From Agrostemma githago (Eukaryota > Streptophyta > Magnoliopsida > Caryophyllales > Caryophyllaceae): a stretch of DNA of 64,000 bases. The translations under genes and the position numbers were made by a program. The stretch covers positions 25,264,844 to 25,328,843 of the forward strand of contig OY288243.1 of NCBI GenBank assembly GCA_958450325.1, written 5' to 3'. Below, in pieces: positions 21,426-32,590 of the stretch. How positions within the stretch are numbered: position 1 is the first letter of the stretch; every line of letters starts with the position of its first letter. The notes beneath the pieces were generated by a model. The model searched no databases and was not told the DNA's origin. It was given only the letters and a program-made list of their open reading frames with translations.

Positions 21426-23656
21426 ATGTTAAGGGATGATTTAACTCTTAAAGTTTCAGATTTAAATACTTTCAAAATTGCTGGAAAAAAATAATTCTTT
21501 TAGGTAAGACGAAGCAATTTAGCGATAAATCACAATTTGTCCGAAATCAATATTTATTAATTAAAGACTATAATAAATAGTACAAAAATTACGTAAAATA
21601 GTTAAATTATATTTATGGACATTCTGTCCAGAAAAGAAAATTTCCAGAATTCTAAAAACTCGGTTTTTAAAGCGTTTTCTCGTTAATCGTCCAATCTCGA
21701 CAATAACGATTAATAAAAATAGTAATTACAAAACGATTTAAGTATTAATATCCAAAAATTATTATTACACTTTAAAAATCCTGATTTTACAGAATATAAA
21801 TTTTTCAGATTTTTCCAAAAACCAGATTTAACAAAACCGTCATTTAAACCCGTTTTCGCAATTAACGATTTTATTAACAAACCTATCGTTCCAAACATTT
21901 TATTAAGGCACTAAAAATCATAATAATACATTTTAATATGAAATCATCAGAATCATAAATTTTTCCAGATTTAAACCAAAAACCAGAAATCGAGAATTTA
22001 AACAACAAACACGGTTTTAACGATAAACGATGATTTAAAGTGATTAATTAATTCATCCACTTAACAATTCCGAAAAATTATGAGAAAATTCATAAAATTC
22101 TATTTCACCAGAAAGTTTTACCACGTCAAAAATCAGATTAAAATAAAATGTTTAAGTACTAGAACTAAAAATCGGTTTTTAATCGTTTTTGTCCGAAAAC
22201 GATAATAATTCAATAATCGATATAAAAATATCAGAAAAATACTAAATTACTAAAAATCATCAAAAAAATCATTTTTCCAGAATATAAATATATATTACAT
22301 GTTTAGGCCGATTATTACGATTTTACAAATTAATATAACAATTTAATCGTTAATCTCGTAAAAGCGATAAAAATATCGAAACATGCAAAATTTCAACTTT
22401 AAAAATTTTCCAGAATTCGTGACATACATATATTGTCAAAATAAAATATAAAAATATATACATGCAAATACTCAATTAAAATCTTGTAATACCGAGTAAC
22501 ATCGACGTTACCTCTACTCCAAGTCTGAATCAACGATGTATTCGTCGGCTTCGGGATCGTCCAAGAATCCTAGCAACACGAAAAATCATGGCAGAAAGTA
22601 CCATGAGAAAACTAAAAAAACAAGGTAAAAATTGATCGAAAATGATGACGATTAATACCTTAACGAAGGAATCGGAAAGAGGATGATTGTGACGATAAGA
22701 ATGATGTGATTGAGACTAGAAATGGAGCAAAAATTTGCCTAGAGAGGCTAAGGATCACACGGCCAAAGAGGGAAGAAAAGAGTGATGAATGTTTTGATGA
22801 ATGTAAAAGAATGAATGTAGAGAATGAATGTAGAGAATGAATGTAGAGAATGAATGTGGAGAATGAATGTAGAGAATGAATGTAGAGAATGAATGTAGAG
22901 AATGAATGTGGAGAATGAATGTGGAGAATGAATGTGGAGATGGGTGATACACTACTTAAAAGAGTAAGCATGCATTAAGGCTTACAAAAAAATGCAAGAA
23001 TGAACCTAGCCTTGGTTTGGCCGGCCAAAAGGATAGAGAGGGAGTAAGATAAGCTTAGACATAAATGCTACAATGAATGAAAATGATTTATCTTATGATT
23101 ACGTTTTAATGTGATAAAATGAATCGTTTAAATAAAATATAATAAAACTTGTGACCAAGAGCTTAGTCGGTCCAAAAATGTGAGAAAACAGTCTCAAATA
23201 ATTTGTAAGTTGATAAAAAGTATAGTCGTAAAATAGTTAAAGGCATTTCAAAGTAATTCGAGTAAACCTCGCGTAAGAAAATAATTATTCGCGAAGCTTC
23301 GTAATAAAATCATAAATGGCTTGTTTTTAGTAACTAAAATATATCTTAGTAAAAAAAATATTCCATAAATGTATTCAAACATTTTTAGGAAAAAGGAATA
23401 ACTTAAATCCAAGCTTAAAAATGTCAATTGGGAGAAAAATAGAATTCCTCGCGGAAAAATTACTTAGTTTACGAAGAAACCAAATAAATGGATTTAAAAG
23501 AATTTTAAATCTTTAAAATTAAAAATAGAAATTATTAAACTCAAAAATTAAAATAAAGCTTAGTAAAATGATAAAATATGAGGCCAAAAGTGACAGAGTT
23601 AAGACGAAGTCCTAACAGAAAGAATAAAATGCTTAGGAAAAATAGCGGGTGTTACA

Positions 23657-25051
23657 GGGTTGGTCCCGCGCGGGTACGCGCTGGGCGCCGGGCCGTGCGG
23701 ACGGACTTCCACGCGTATATATACATAGTAGTAAAATTTTGGGTCGAACTCGTTTGACTACGACAACCGCTTCAAGTCCGTTTAATCCTTTTACGAGTCG
23801 CGACGGAGGTGACACCCTTTCAAGGAGCGCCACCCCAAGCACTCAAGGGCGTAACGCGATCATGGTCGTTCGTAGTTGAACGCGTCCGATTCCATTTCAG
23901 AGATTAGTACGGAACCCGTTGACGCGAAAATCGACACCACATAATCCGTAAGGATTAGTATCGGTGTCTTGATGCGGAGGGAGACAATTTTGTCACTAAT
24001 CAAATTTTTTCAATCCTATAAAACATTTTCTATAAAATCCCGACGCCGGTCTCGTAAATATAAAAATGTTACGGGTATCGAAAATCCTGCCGAATATAAA
24101 TCATGCCATATTTATATTCGAGTCGGTTGACAATCGGTTTTAAACAAATCACCAATTTCGAAATTATCACCTTTTCGAAACGAGCAACAACTCGTACAGG
24201 GGGCACTCGATCGAGTAGCACCCGAAAAAACAGGCATAGTGCCTCTTAGAAGGGCACTCGATCGAGTTTCTGCCATGACTCGATCGAGTGGACTTCTTTG
24301 TTCAAAAAACCGAGAGCTTCAAAGCATCATCCGAGCCTCATCTTTTTTTACAACTTTGGTCGCCGCGTGTAAAGGCCATCACGCGTCCCTTTTTCTAAAA
24401 CCATGCATCGTCTCATTTTATTCATTTAATTTAATTACATATCCATTATTATTGCTTATTATTTTTGCTCGTTTTTTGTCCGGGTAGTATTTCCGCCCGT
24501 GTATGTTATAAATGAACCTCGCATGCTAAATGATTCAACTCAAGTTTTGATGCATTAAAATGACTTAGCTCACATATAATTCGCATGTTTGTCCGAAAAT
24601 GTTGTTTGCATAACATTTAGTCATTTTACTAATGTGCGTACACGAACACGAATGATATCTTAGTAGAGGCCGCTAAAGAGCGGGCGGGGTTGGGTGTCCT
24701 TTGTGGGCTTCCCAACATGTACCCTCACCCCTTACTAAGAACCTTGGTTTCCGGATGTCCGAAACCTTAGGCGCACGAGAGTCATTCGATGCACGATATC
24801 CGATAACTTGGCATCAGTATCGTTATGCAAAGGGCCGAACTCACAAGCTCTAGCACCAAAAGCGGGACGGGTTTGTTACACAAAACGCCTAAGTGTAGAG
24901 TGAGTTCGAACGGGTCCGAATTCCCATAAAATTCGGGGGCGACTCCAACTTCGATTTAAATTTCGATCCAAGAACAATCTTACCATGAGATTCATTCGTC
25001 TACCCAAACCCGCGCGTGGCCACCTCGGAGTAGACCTACGTCATGTCCACA
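23657..25051 (+). mobile_element. B-like LTR, 3' part, plus orientation
   Basis: From about 23890 to 25051 the sequence aligns with the reverse complement of element B's LTR, but diverged: the 'CACATAATCCG(T/C)AAGGATT' string, the ACTCGATCGAGT palindromes near 24206, 24255 and 24280, the shared hairpin module at 24746-24766 and the terminal GTCATGTCCACA. The first 230 bp are GC-rich with no match I can see, so the upstream limit is unclear. It abuts T2 LTR sequence directly at 25051/25052. The 76- and 82-codon frames inside are not supported as genes. Confidence 0.65.
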
Positions 25052-26058
25052 CAATCACAAATACTAAAACACACTAAATAGACCCGAGTAATTCCGAGAT
25101 CCGTTCTCAACTATCTATGCATCGAGTCCCGTTTAGTGTATATTTCGAGGGTGCAAATCCTCACAATGTGATTTACTTACATTCACATTTACAGTTTTTC
25201 GTACGATTTATTGCTTTATGACCTTATAATCGAACGCTAAATCACCTAACATGGAACTCAAAACATAAAATAACTAAAATTGAACAAAGTGATGGTCGGG
25301 TTCCGTATTAGTCCAGGTGCTCGCCCTATTAGGTTCGACGCATCTCTATTAATACCAAACCGACGCATCTTAAGCAGAATACCAGGTAAGGTATACCACG
25401 AGAATGACTAATATCCGTATTATCACGTTAAAACTGATTTGCTAATACGTATAATACTAGTACTCTCTAGTCTCCTACGTGCATCTTTTCATGGCCTGCT
25501 TGACACCTGAATGACGACAATACTTACTTGTCCTTAAACAACCGACATAGTAAAAGGCATAGGGTTAAAATAATGGATGTTGCAGCATTTCGCTACAACA
25601 AAAGAACTAGGTTATCAGGCCTTCGATTGATTAGTAGAGGCCTCTATAGTGCGAGCGGGATTGGGTGTTGACATCTATCGGATGTTGGCTTCTCAATACG
25701 TACCCTCACCCCTTACTCAGAATCGACGGTTTCCGGATGTCCGAAACCATTGGCAATGATAGTCATTCCTGGCATGGAGTGTTTAAGGGTACAAGTCTTT
25801 ATCCTTAGGTCCCGTGCCACTCAACTTTGGGCCGGCAAGGGATCAAACTTGACTTGAACGGTTTTCGAGTCCCCATAATTGACTCCGTGGCGACTCCATA
25901 AATCGGCAACGAATTCGGTTCACTAAAAAGGTCGCCTTACCAAGCATATCGGCGTTTAAACATTTACAACCACGACTCGATCAATTCCAACGGAAACACG
26001 GGTGCCCGCACCCGTCTAGTACAAGTCCGGATCGTCATCCGAATCAAGGTTTGAGACA
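25052..26058 (+). mobile_element. T2 5' LTR, 3' half
   Basis: The sequence ends in GTTTGAGACA immediately before the primer site. It is colinear with T1's LTR from 10265 onward, including the hairpin module at 25728-25748. The U3 part and TATA box are lost. Confidence 0.75.
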
Positions 26059-26059
26059 G

Positions 26060-26079
26060 TTTCGCGACTCCGCTGGGGA
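26060..26079 (+). other. T2 primer-binding site (Tat/Ogre type)
   Basis: TTCGCGACTCCGCTGGGGA lies one or two bases after the LTR end. The CGACTCCGCTGGGGA core is what I recall following 5' LTRs of Ogre/Tat elements, complementary to a tRNA 3' region (reported as tRNA-Arg in Ogre). The tRNA identity is from memory and unverified. Confidence 0.6.
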
Positions 26080-27518
26080 TTTGGAAACAAGCTTCCAGTG
26101 GTGGTGTAACTTGAACAAGGTCGGTGAAGCTTATTTCTTAGTTCCTAGTTGTGGTGACTACAGGTTTTTGCCCTAAAGAGCTCAACCTAACCGATATCAC
26201 GACCAATCGACCTCTTCGCGGTAAGATCTTTACGGACGCGCGGAGAGATCCTCGGTTGACGCTCCGGCCGCCTAACGCGTAACCCGCAGGATTAATAAGC
26301 GGATAGCTCCGAACGGACGGCATGACACTCGTCTCCCTAGATGATCTTTCATTGCCTAAGTAAGGACTATTCGTGGGCGGTAGCCTAACCTAACCTAACC
26401 GTGTCTGCATCCTGCATGAGTGTATACATTCTTAGTTATGTGTAGCGTGTTTGCAAACAACCCAAATAAAACACTAAAAATCTTGACTCAACCACGCCAA
26501 CATATTCAACCGCACCCAATTCCGTTTTAAAAAAATGCCGATCAATGGAATCAAGGTGCACCAAACGGTTACATTTCATTTCAAAAAAAAAGATTTTTTT
26601 TTCCACGCAATCCGTCAAGACAACCAAAGCTTCAATTAATGAAGTCGAGGAACTCAAAAAATGATCACACTTTCAAAACATTTTTTTACAATGCACCCTT
26701 CCACCGTTAAATTCTAGTTAACGCAACCAACGAACGTGGGTTACTAGTTTTAAGAGTTCTTTTAAAAAAGGAACAAAAGTGTTCTAAAACACTATTCACC
26801 ACCTAAATCCCTCAGTAAGGATTTGGTCACACTTTTAAGAACATTCTCATTAGACTTCACGCTCTACCACGAGCATCACGTACACCACATGTATCAAACT
26901 AGCCAATTAATAGTAGTTTTGATAAAAGCATCACGTAATCATTTTCAAAACCGGTTCCCCTAAAGAACCGTGCTCCTTTCAAAATAAACGTTTACATTTT
27001 GTCATCACCGGATTCCCGATGCACACACATAGCAACGCACTTCCACATCACGATGATGTCGACCCGCCATCGTTACACTATTTCTACAAACCTTCCTTTT
27101 AAAAAAAATTGCAAAACTGGCCTTTTTCGGAAGAAGCTTATATCAAAATTCTTTGATCCTGAGCCGGGATCGCGATCAACCAATTACGTTGTACAACCGT
27201 TTGTTTAACTGTCTATGTTAGTTACTAGGATCGCCTCTACTCGAGGTCTTACATTTTGGGTCGTCTCATTTCGAGAAGTCCTCTTTAAACCTCACCACCG
27301 AGGTTTGTGTCAAATCGTCTCGTTGTAGAGACTTAAAGGTTCATTAGGCGTTTCGCCGAAGGCACTTAGAGTCTAAAGCACCTGAGTCCCTAAGCCAATG
27401 ACCACATACACGGGTCAAGGATAATCTCATTTCCGTGTCGCTCAATTACGAGCATTCCTCGAGTCCTTAAATTGTCTAGAAGACTTGTCCTCATTAGCAT
27501 TACATTTTCACAGTCATT
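26080..27518 (+). other. T2 leader
   Basis: This is non-coding sequence between primer site and gag. The first ~370 bp have no counterpart inside the window; the rest parallels 1-1050. I see no supported gene. Confidence 0.6.
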
Positions 27519-27713
27519 ACGAGGGATTCAAGCGTAGACGCAAGCAACCACAGTGGGGATAACGCCGGACAATCCGCAGACAACACCATAGGAGCCCTAG
27601 CTGACCTAATCCGGGACTTACAAGCCACTGCCATCACGGTGAACGCATCCGTAAACAGCATAGACTCTCGCCTAGGTCACCTAGAAGACAAACCCTCGGA
27701 TGAACATCACAAC
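27519..27713 (+). pseudogene. T2 gag fragment
   Basis: About 65 codons aligned with the N-terminal helical region of T1 Gag (shared DSS/DAS start, L..LV/LI repeats, SIDSRL versus YIDSSL). The codon at the expected start is ACG (27519-27521) instead of ATG. The frame runs into an inverted B-like LTR fragment near 27714, so everything after the N-terminal region is lost. It cannot make a functional Gag. Confidence 0.6.
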
Positions 27714-28037
27714 CGGATTGATTGTGTACTTGGACGCCTTTATGGCTTGCTTTGTTTTTGGGTTTCGACTTTGACCGGGTTTGACTCGGTTGACAAAAGA
27801 TGGTTTTGCCCTCAGTGGCGGTTTTCGCTCAAAGTAGCTTTATTTGATTGGAAACGACCCACTGAGTCTGGATATGAGGTCGGTTTGAGATATTTGTACT
27901 CCGATAAGTGCTCACGTTGGATACTATAGATTCCGAGTCCGTATTCGAGCGTATTGATGCATGTTAACGTCCGATCATCATCAGGTGTTTTTTTGGAGAC
28001 TACTATAGACATAGCATGCAAAATGCGGGTGTCTACA
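27714..28037 (-). mobile_element. B-like LTR, 5' fragment, minus orientation
   Basis: The sequence matches the left end (element sense) of B's LTR at 31920-32225, ending on the plus strand in GGGTGTCTACA. Only the first ~320 bp of the LTR are present. Truncated, possibly by deletion or as a fragment from recombination. Confidence 0.7.
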
Positions 28038-28561
28038 TCGAGTAATTAAATAAATTAAAATTATCAATATTAACGATGTTCTATTATAATTATCGATGTA
28101 TTATAATTAACAATGTTCTGCAATTAAATACGTACGTATTTCTTATATTATAGTAATAAATAATCCTTTATTATATAAAGCTGTAACATTTAGAGGTCTC
28201 ACATTGAGTCACCTAGGATTGTGACTAGGATTATGATGTGGATCCGATGTGGCATATGTAAAGTATACAAAATCAGTTGAAAATCGTCTCATTTGTCACA
28301 TAGAAGGAAGTTAAAAGCAAATAACAGATTGATTATAGGCAACCGTCACCAACTCCCCACCATTAGCGATTTGGGAGGAATTTAGAAACCGTCAACTTCC
28401 CACAATACAACACCCTTTCTTAGTTCTCACCCGTCTCCCTTTAGATCCTACTCTGTATAATTTTTTGTCTCATTAATTTCCCCAAATTACTCTCTCAAAA
28501 TTCACCATTGTTGTACATTTCTCACAATCACTCTCCTCAAAAAATTCTCCTGGAAGGGTGA
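28038..28561. other. Unassigned AT-rich sequence
   Basis: No gene, tRNA or repeat recognised. The second half is C/T-rich with plant 5'-UTR-like character and precedes the ASCC2-like exon. Confidence 0.5.
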
Positions 28562-28841
28562 ATAAGTTGGACCACCCTCTTATCTTCTCTTCGCAATCAA
28601 TCAATTCCTAACCCTCATCAAGGAAATAGGCTTCACTTGGGGGATGACGGCATTTGGTTGTCCAACAAGGGTGATTTCGTGAATTACATGCCTCAAGATG
28701 AAGTTGTTGCGATTGGTCTTGGTGCGGATGAAGGTGGTTTCGATATCGTTTAGTCGCAGGACTCGCAACGAGTTGGTGATCTTCTCAATCGCGAGTTGGC
28801 CATGTTGCTTAAGTTGAATCCCCGTGAACTCTGGCGACAAG
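28562..28841 (+). pseudogene. Exon fragment of an ASCC2/CUE-domain-like protein
   Basis: One frame is open from 28562 except for TAG at 28751-28753. It encodes FVNYMPQDE, then AIGLGADEGG, then LLNRELAMLLKLNPRELWRQ. This is the conserved N-terminal region of plant homologues of activating signal cointegrator 1 complex subunit 2 (CUE-domain, ubiquitin-binding), as I recall the Arabidopsis protein. The exon ends at a plausible splice donor (CGACAAG|GTTTGA). There is no ATG in frame upstream and no following exon. A decayed or captured gene fragment; a homology search would settle the family. Confidence 0.6.
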
Positions 28842-29291
28842 GTTTGATTTCTCAGCTTCCGTTTGAAATTTATTTGATTTGATTTGATGAGTTGAAAGTT
28901 CTACTGCTTTGTTTGTGAAATTTGCCATCATTTTATTTTATTTTTTCTGTCAACTCCAAATCTGAAATGCGGTTGAGAAATTCAAGAATCGATCGTTCAT
29001 AAGAATGAAGGTAGGAAGGCATCCGGTTGAACACATGACACCTTCAAGAGGTTTTGAAATTTTAGAGAGTGTTGTTAAGTTTGTGCTATTCTAATTAGTT
29101 GTTTCTTTTTTATTAATCTCTGTTTGCCCGCAAAAACATTGCTCCTTTTGTTACGTTTGAGTCTGATTTCGATATTTTTGTGCAGGTTTCGAGTACGAGG
29201 TTGATTGTATTTGTAAATTGATTTGTGGGATTTGCAATTGATTAAATTGGTTTGAAGATTTAGGGGTTTAATTTGGCGGGTAGGATGACAA
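28842..29291 (+). other. Intron/5'-UTR-like sequence between the two gene fragments
   Basis: T-rich sequence containing a good acceptor (TTTTTGTGCAG|GTTTCGAG, near 29185), consistent with a 5'-UTR intron of the downstream ERGIC3-like exon. No coding region seen. Confidence 0.45.
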
Positions 29292-29431
29292 ATGGAGAGT
29301 TTTGATCAAAAGCTTCCAGATTTGGATGCATACATGAACGAGGATTTCTACCAGAGAACTTTTTTTGGTGGTATTATCACCATTTTTTCTTCCCTAATCA
29401 TGTCATTGTTCTTCATTGTCGAGTTTAGTAT
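29292..29431 (+). pseudogene. First exon of an ERGIC3/ERV46-like ER-Golgi cargo receptor (fragment)
   Basis: The ATG at 29292 opens a frame whose first 45 residues match the ERGIC_N region of plant ERGIC3/ERV46 proteins: KLPDLDAY, NEDFYQRT, GGIITI, SSLIMSLFF. The last part is the first membrane segment. Family members normally have three more residues (around PKI) between DAY and NEDFY, and a Leu where this copy has Phe after RT. A splice donor GTATGC follows the exon. The downstream exons are not found: element B lies 220 bp further right and the sequence beyond B shows no match. ERGIC3/ERV46 cycles between ER and Golgi membranes in COPII/COPI vesicles. This copy is probably a fragment. Confidence 0.65.
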
Positions 29432-29652
29432 GCTCCTTCTTTATTTTGTTAGTTTTAATTCAAAGTTCTTTGATTTTTGTGAAATCATAGTTGTTTGATC
29501 TCTTATTTGGTTGGTTTGATGTTATGATATGACTCAAAAGTTGCTTTGTTTCGTTCAAGCCATGAAAATTGCATAATTTTTGAAGAATTTGAGCATTGGG
29601 TTTTTTCAAACCACTCTGAATTAGCTATAACTTTGTGTTTCATGTGTGATGT
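29432..29652 (+). other. Intron-like sequence up to the B insertion site
   Basis: T-rich non-coding sequence following the ERGIC3-like exon. It ends at the target duplication GAAAG of element B. Confidence 0.5.
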
Positions 29653-29657
29653 GAAAG

Positions 29658-32225
29658 TGTGGACATGACATAGGTCCACCCCGACGCGGCCACGCCCGGG
29701 TTTGGGGAGGCGAAAGAATCTTATGTGAGATGGGTCGAATTGAAATTTAAATCGAAGTAGAGTCGCCACCGAATTTTATGGGAGTTCGGGACCATTCGAA
29801 CCCACTCTATATCTTAGTGGGCCGTGTTCAAAATACGGCCCATTCGGATCTCAAATTTTATGAGGTTCGTCCCTTTGCATTGCGATGCGGATACCGACAT
29901 TATCGGATATCGTGTATTGAATGACTTTCGTGCGCCAATGGTTTCGGACATCCGGAAACCACGGTTCTAAGTAAGGGGTGAGGGTACGTGTTGGGAAGTT
30001 CACAAAGAATTCCCAACCCCGCCCGCACTTAGCGGCCTCTACTAAGATATCGCTTAACTTTCGAATACGTGTGTAAGTAATACGATGAGATGATATGCAA
30101 ACATTGTTTTGACTAAACATGCGAATATTTGAATAAATGTCTATGTCGATTTAACGCATCTAAAGTTAACGTCATAGTTGTTTTTAGCGTGAGAGATTCA
30201 TTTTAGTACAATAAAACGAATAACGGAAATAAAATACCAAAATAGAAACAAACAAGTTAGTAACGATGATAACGATAATGACGGTTTGTAAATAATATGG
30301 AATGGCATAGATAGCGTTGAATGACATGATGTATGGTTTTGAAAAGTAGTATGACACGTGATAGACAATGACACGTGTTGACCGAATTCATAAAAATATT
30401 TGACAAGGTTCGAAATATGTTGAGGGCTCACGTTTTGACGTGATGAAAGGACACTTGATCGAGTCATTGAAGGACTCGACGGAGTGTGCCTCGGAAAACG
30501 TTTTCTGCCCAGAATTTGAGGTATTACTCGACCGAGTCGCTAAGAGACTCGACCGAGTGAGTCGCCACTCGATCGAGTCATTGAGAGACTCGACCGAGTG
30601 GTCCTCAAAAAGTCATTCTGCCTCGGTTTTGGGGTGCCACTCGATCGAGTGGGCTAGGCATTCGTTTCGCAATTTGTTATAGATTTCGAGATTGCTCTTC
30701 GATTTTGGAAAATCGTTAACTTTATCAAGTCGGGCATAAATATTACATGATTTGTGCTCGACTCGAATTTTAATACTCGTCGTATCCGATATTTGATTAT
30801 GGAATCAATATCGAATACTTAGAGCGAAGTCTAGAAAAGATGTTGTAAGTCTTTTAAATTAAACTAAAACGAAATAAGCTATCTCCGCGTTATAGTGTCG
30901 TAATTAATTCTTTCGAATTATGTGACAACTATTTTAGCATCAACAAATTCGTGTTAGTTAAATTTATTGACTAATTCGATTAGATACGATATCCGACTAT
31001 TGAGTTGGTATCGAATCTAAAGAACGACGCTCTATATTTGCTTGAATTCAAAAGGACTTGATTCCCTCCGCATCTCGACATCGTAAGGAATCCTTGCGGA
31101 TTATGTGATGTGAATGATGTCAGATCTGCATCAACGGGTTTCGACTTAACTTAAATAAAAGTGTTTGATTCCAAGAAAATTTAGAAATTGATGAATGCAA
31201 TATTAACGATGATGACGACGATGCGAATAATGAAACGTGACTAACGACGCGACAAAATAAAAAACGCTATTGTTGATGTTGATTCGCTTCAACAATAAAA
31301 TACTCGGGGTGTCGGGATAAGCGACCGGCCACGTCGGGTGAAACACCCTTGTATTCGGATTTCCTTATTCCATCATCCTTTGTTTTCGACACGAATTAGC
31401 GAGTACTTTAATGTCTTAATACTAGTGATATTATCGATATTATAAGCAAAAAAAAAAGAACGAAAAAATGACAAAGAAGACGAGAAAAGAGAAGAGAGAA
31501 AAGGGAAGAAATCGGGTTTGTATGCACCCTCATCCTACATGCTTCGTATTCTCGGTATAGGACTCGTCTAGTTGTGGCTTAGGCACGTGAGTTCGAGATT
31601 ATGTAGATGGAGTTATGGTGGTTTAGGGTTTGATGCTTACTAGATGCTAGGGTAGAAGAGTTGTATGTGTGTATAGAGTAAAAATTAGGGTTTCGAAAGT
31701 TGTGTAAAGAGGTTGCAAAGGGGTGTGTATTGGAATGATCCCCCACCCCCGTCTAGGGTTACTCGATCGAGTGCTCTGATGGACTCGATCGATTGGCCCA
31801 GCTAGAAGGCGACAGTGGGCCTTTTGGAGGCCCACTCGATCGAGTGGGCTGACACTCGACCGAGTGGGTCAGCTGGACGGGAATATTTTGAAGATTTTGT
31901 GTTTGGGTTGGATTCTTGATATTTGCATGACTTTTTTGTATTCTCGGAAAAGGCTTTGACCGGGGTTTGACCTGGTCGCTAAAAAGTCAGTTTTATTTCC
32001 GGTGTCGATTTTGACCCAAATTAGTCTTATTTGATTGGAAACGACCCACTAGGCTTGAATTTGAGGTCAGTTTTGTGAGATTTGTACTCCGTAAAAAATC
32101 CAAGCCAGAAACTAACGGTTTTGAGCCCATATTCGAGTATATTAAAGCATGTTTGCGTCCGATCATCATCGGGTGTTTTTTGGCAACCGCTATGGACACC
32201 TAGCAGCCAAATGTGGGTGTCTACA
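29658..32225 (-). mobile_element. Element B 3' LTR (left), 2.57 kb
   Basis: A complete LTR whose outer end (TGTGGACATGAC on the plus strand) abuts GAAAG and whose inner end (GTGTCTACA) abuts the polypurine tract. It contains clusters of ACTCGATCGAGT-type palindromes at 30449-30655 and 31762-31864 and the hairpin module at 29940-29960. Relative to the right LTR it lacks about 31 bp near 30661, including one palindrome. Open frames of 60-90 codons here are not supported. Confidence 0.85.
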
Positions 32226-32240
32226 GACCCCCACTCCGAC
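32226..32240 (-). other. Element B polypurine tract
   Basis: On the minus strand the sequence is GTCGGAGTGGGGGTC directly before TGTAGACACCC. It fixes the minus orientation and is comparable to T1's AAAGTGGGGACTTC. Confidence 0.8.
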
Positions 32241-32427
32241 TAAGGCTTGGACAAGGCGAAAGTCAGAGTTGCTACCAGGCCAATCGAGGATTAAGACCTG
32301 GTAGACTTTTGGTCGGGCCGTTTATAGTCCGTTAGACTTACGTGGAGGGCTCACCAGCCATAAGACAGAAATTATACCTGAGTTGATGCTAATAACTCCG
32401 TGGGGATTCGGAATTGTTGTGTAAGTC

Positions 32428-32590
32428 CTGGGTGTGCCTATATGTGGGTACATCCCATCTTGGAGCTGCGCGGGAGCTTGCCTAAGAAGCTCTGGGTGTG
32501 TCCGTTTGCAGACACATCCCAACTCAGAATTACGCGGGAGCTTGCCTAAGAAGCCCTGGGTGTACATATATGTTGGCACATCCCGTGTTT
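32428..32590 (+). repeat. 64-bp tandem repeat, 2.5 units
   Basis: Units start with CTGGGTGT at 32428, 32492 and 32556. They share CGCGGGAGCTTGCCTAAGAA and an ACATCCC string. Confidence 0.85.

Larger units (their letters stand above)
11384..23656 (-). mobile_element. Element A: non-coding LTR retrotransposon (LARD-like), minus strand
   Basis: Two long LTRs (11384-15009 and 18063-23656, the latter with a nested insertion) flank a 3.05-kb internal region without coding capacity. The flanks are GGGTC (11379-11383) and GGGTT (23657-23661), a 5-bp target duplication with one mismatch. Polypurine tract and primer site are both read on the minus strand. The LTRs differ at only about six positions by eye over 3.6 kb, so insertion was recent. 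The tract context (TTTCGAGGACGAAACT then AGTGGGGAGGAT) resembles Tekay/Del-type chromoviruses, which are candidate donors of the enzymes. Confidence 0.88.
18063..23656 (-). mobile_element. Element A right LTR (5' LTR in element sense) with nested solo LTR
   Basis: The sequence is the same as 11384-15009 apart from scattered substitutions and an insertion at 19459-21426. Without the insertion its length is about 3630 bp against 3626 bp for the left copy. It carries the second minisatellite at 22808-22937. Confidence 0.88.
25052..27713 (+). mobile_element. T2: 5' part of a second T1-like element
   Basis: The piece contains the last ~1 kb of an LTR, a primer site, a leader and the first ~65 codons of gag, then breaks off. 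It is the same family as T1: 25063-26058 matches 10265-11299 and 26450-27713 matches the start of the window. The upstream half of the LTR is missing and replaced by the B-like LTR end. Confidence 0.75.
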
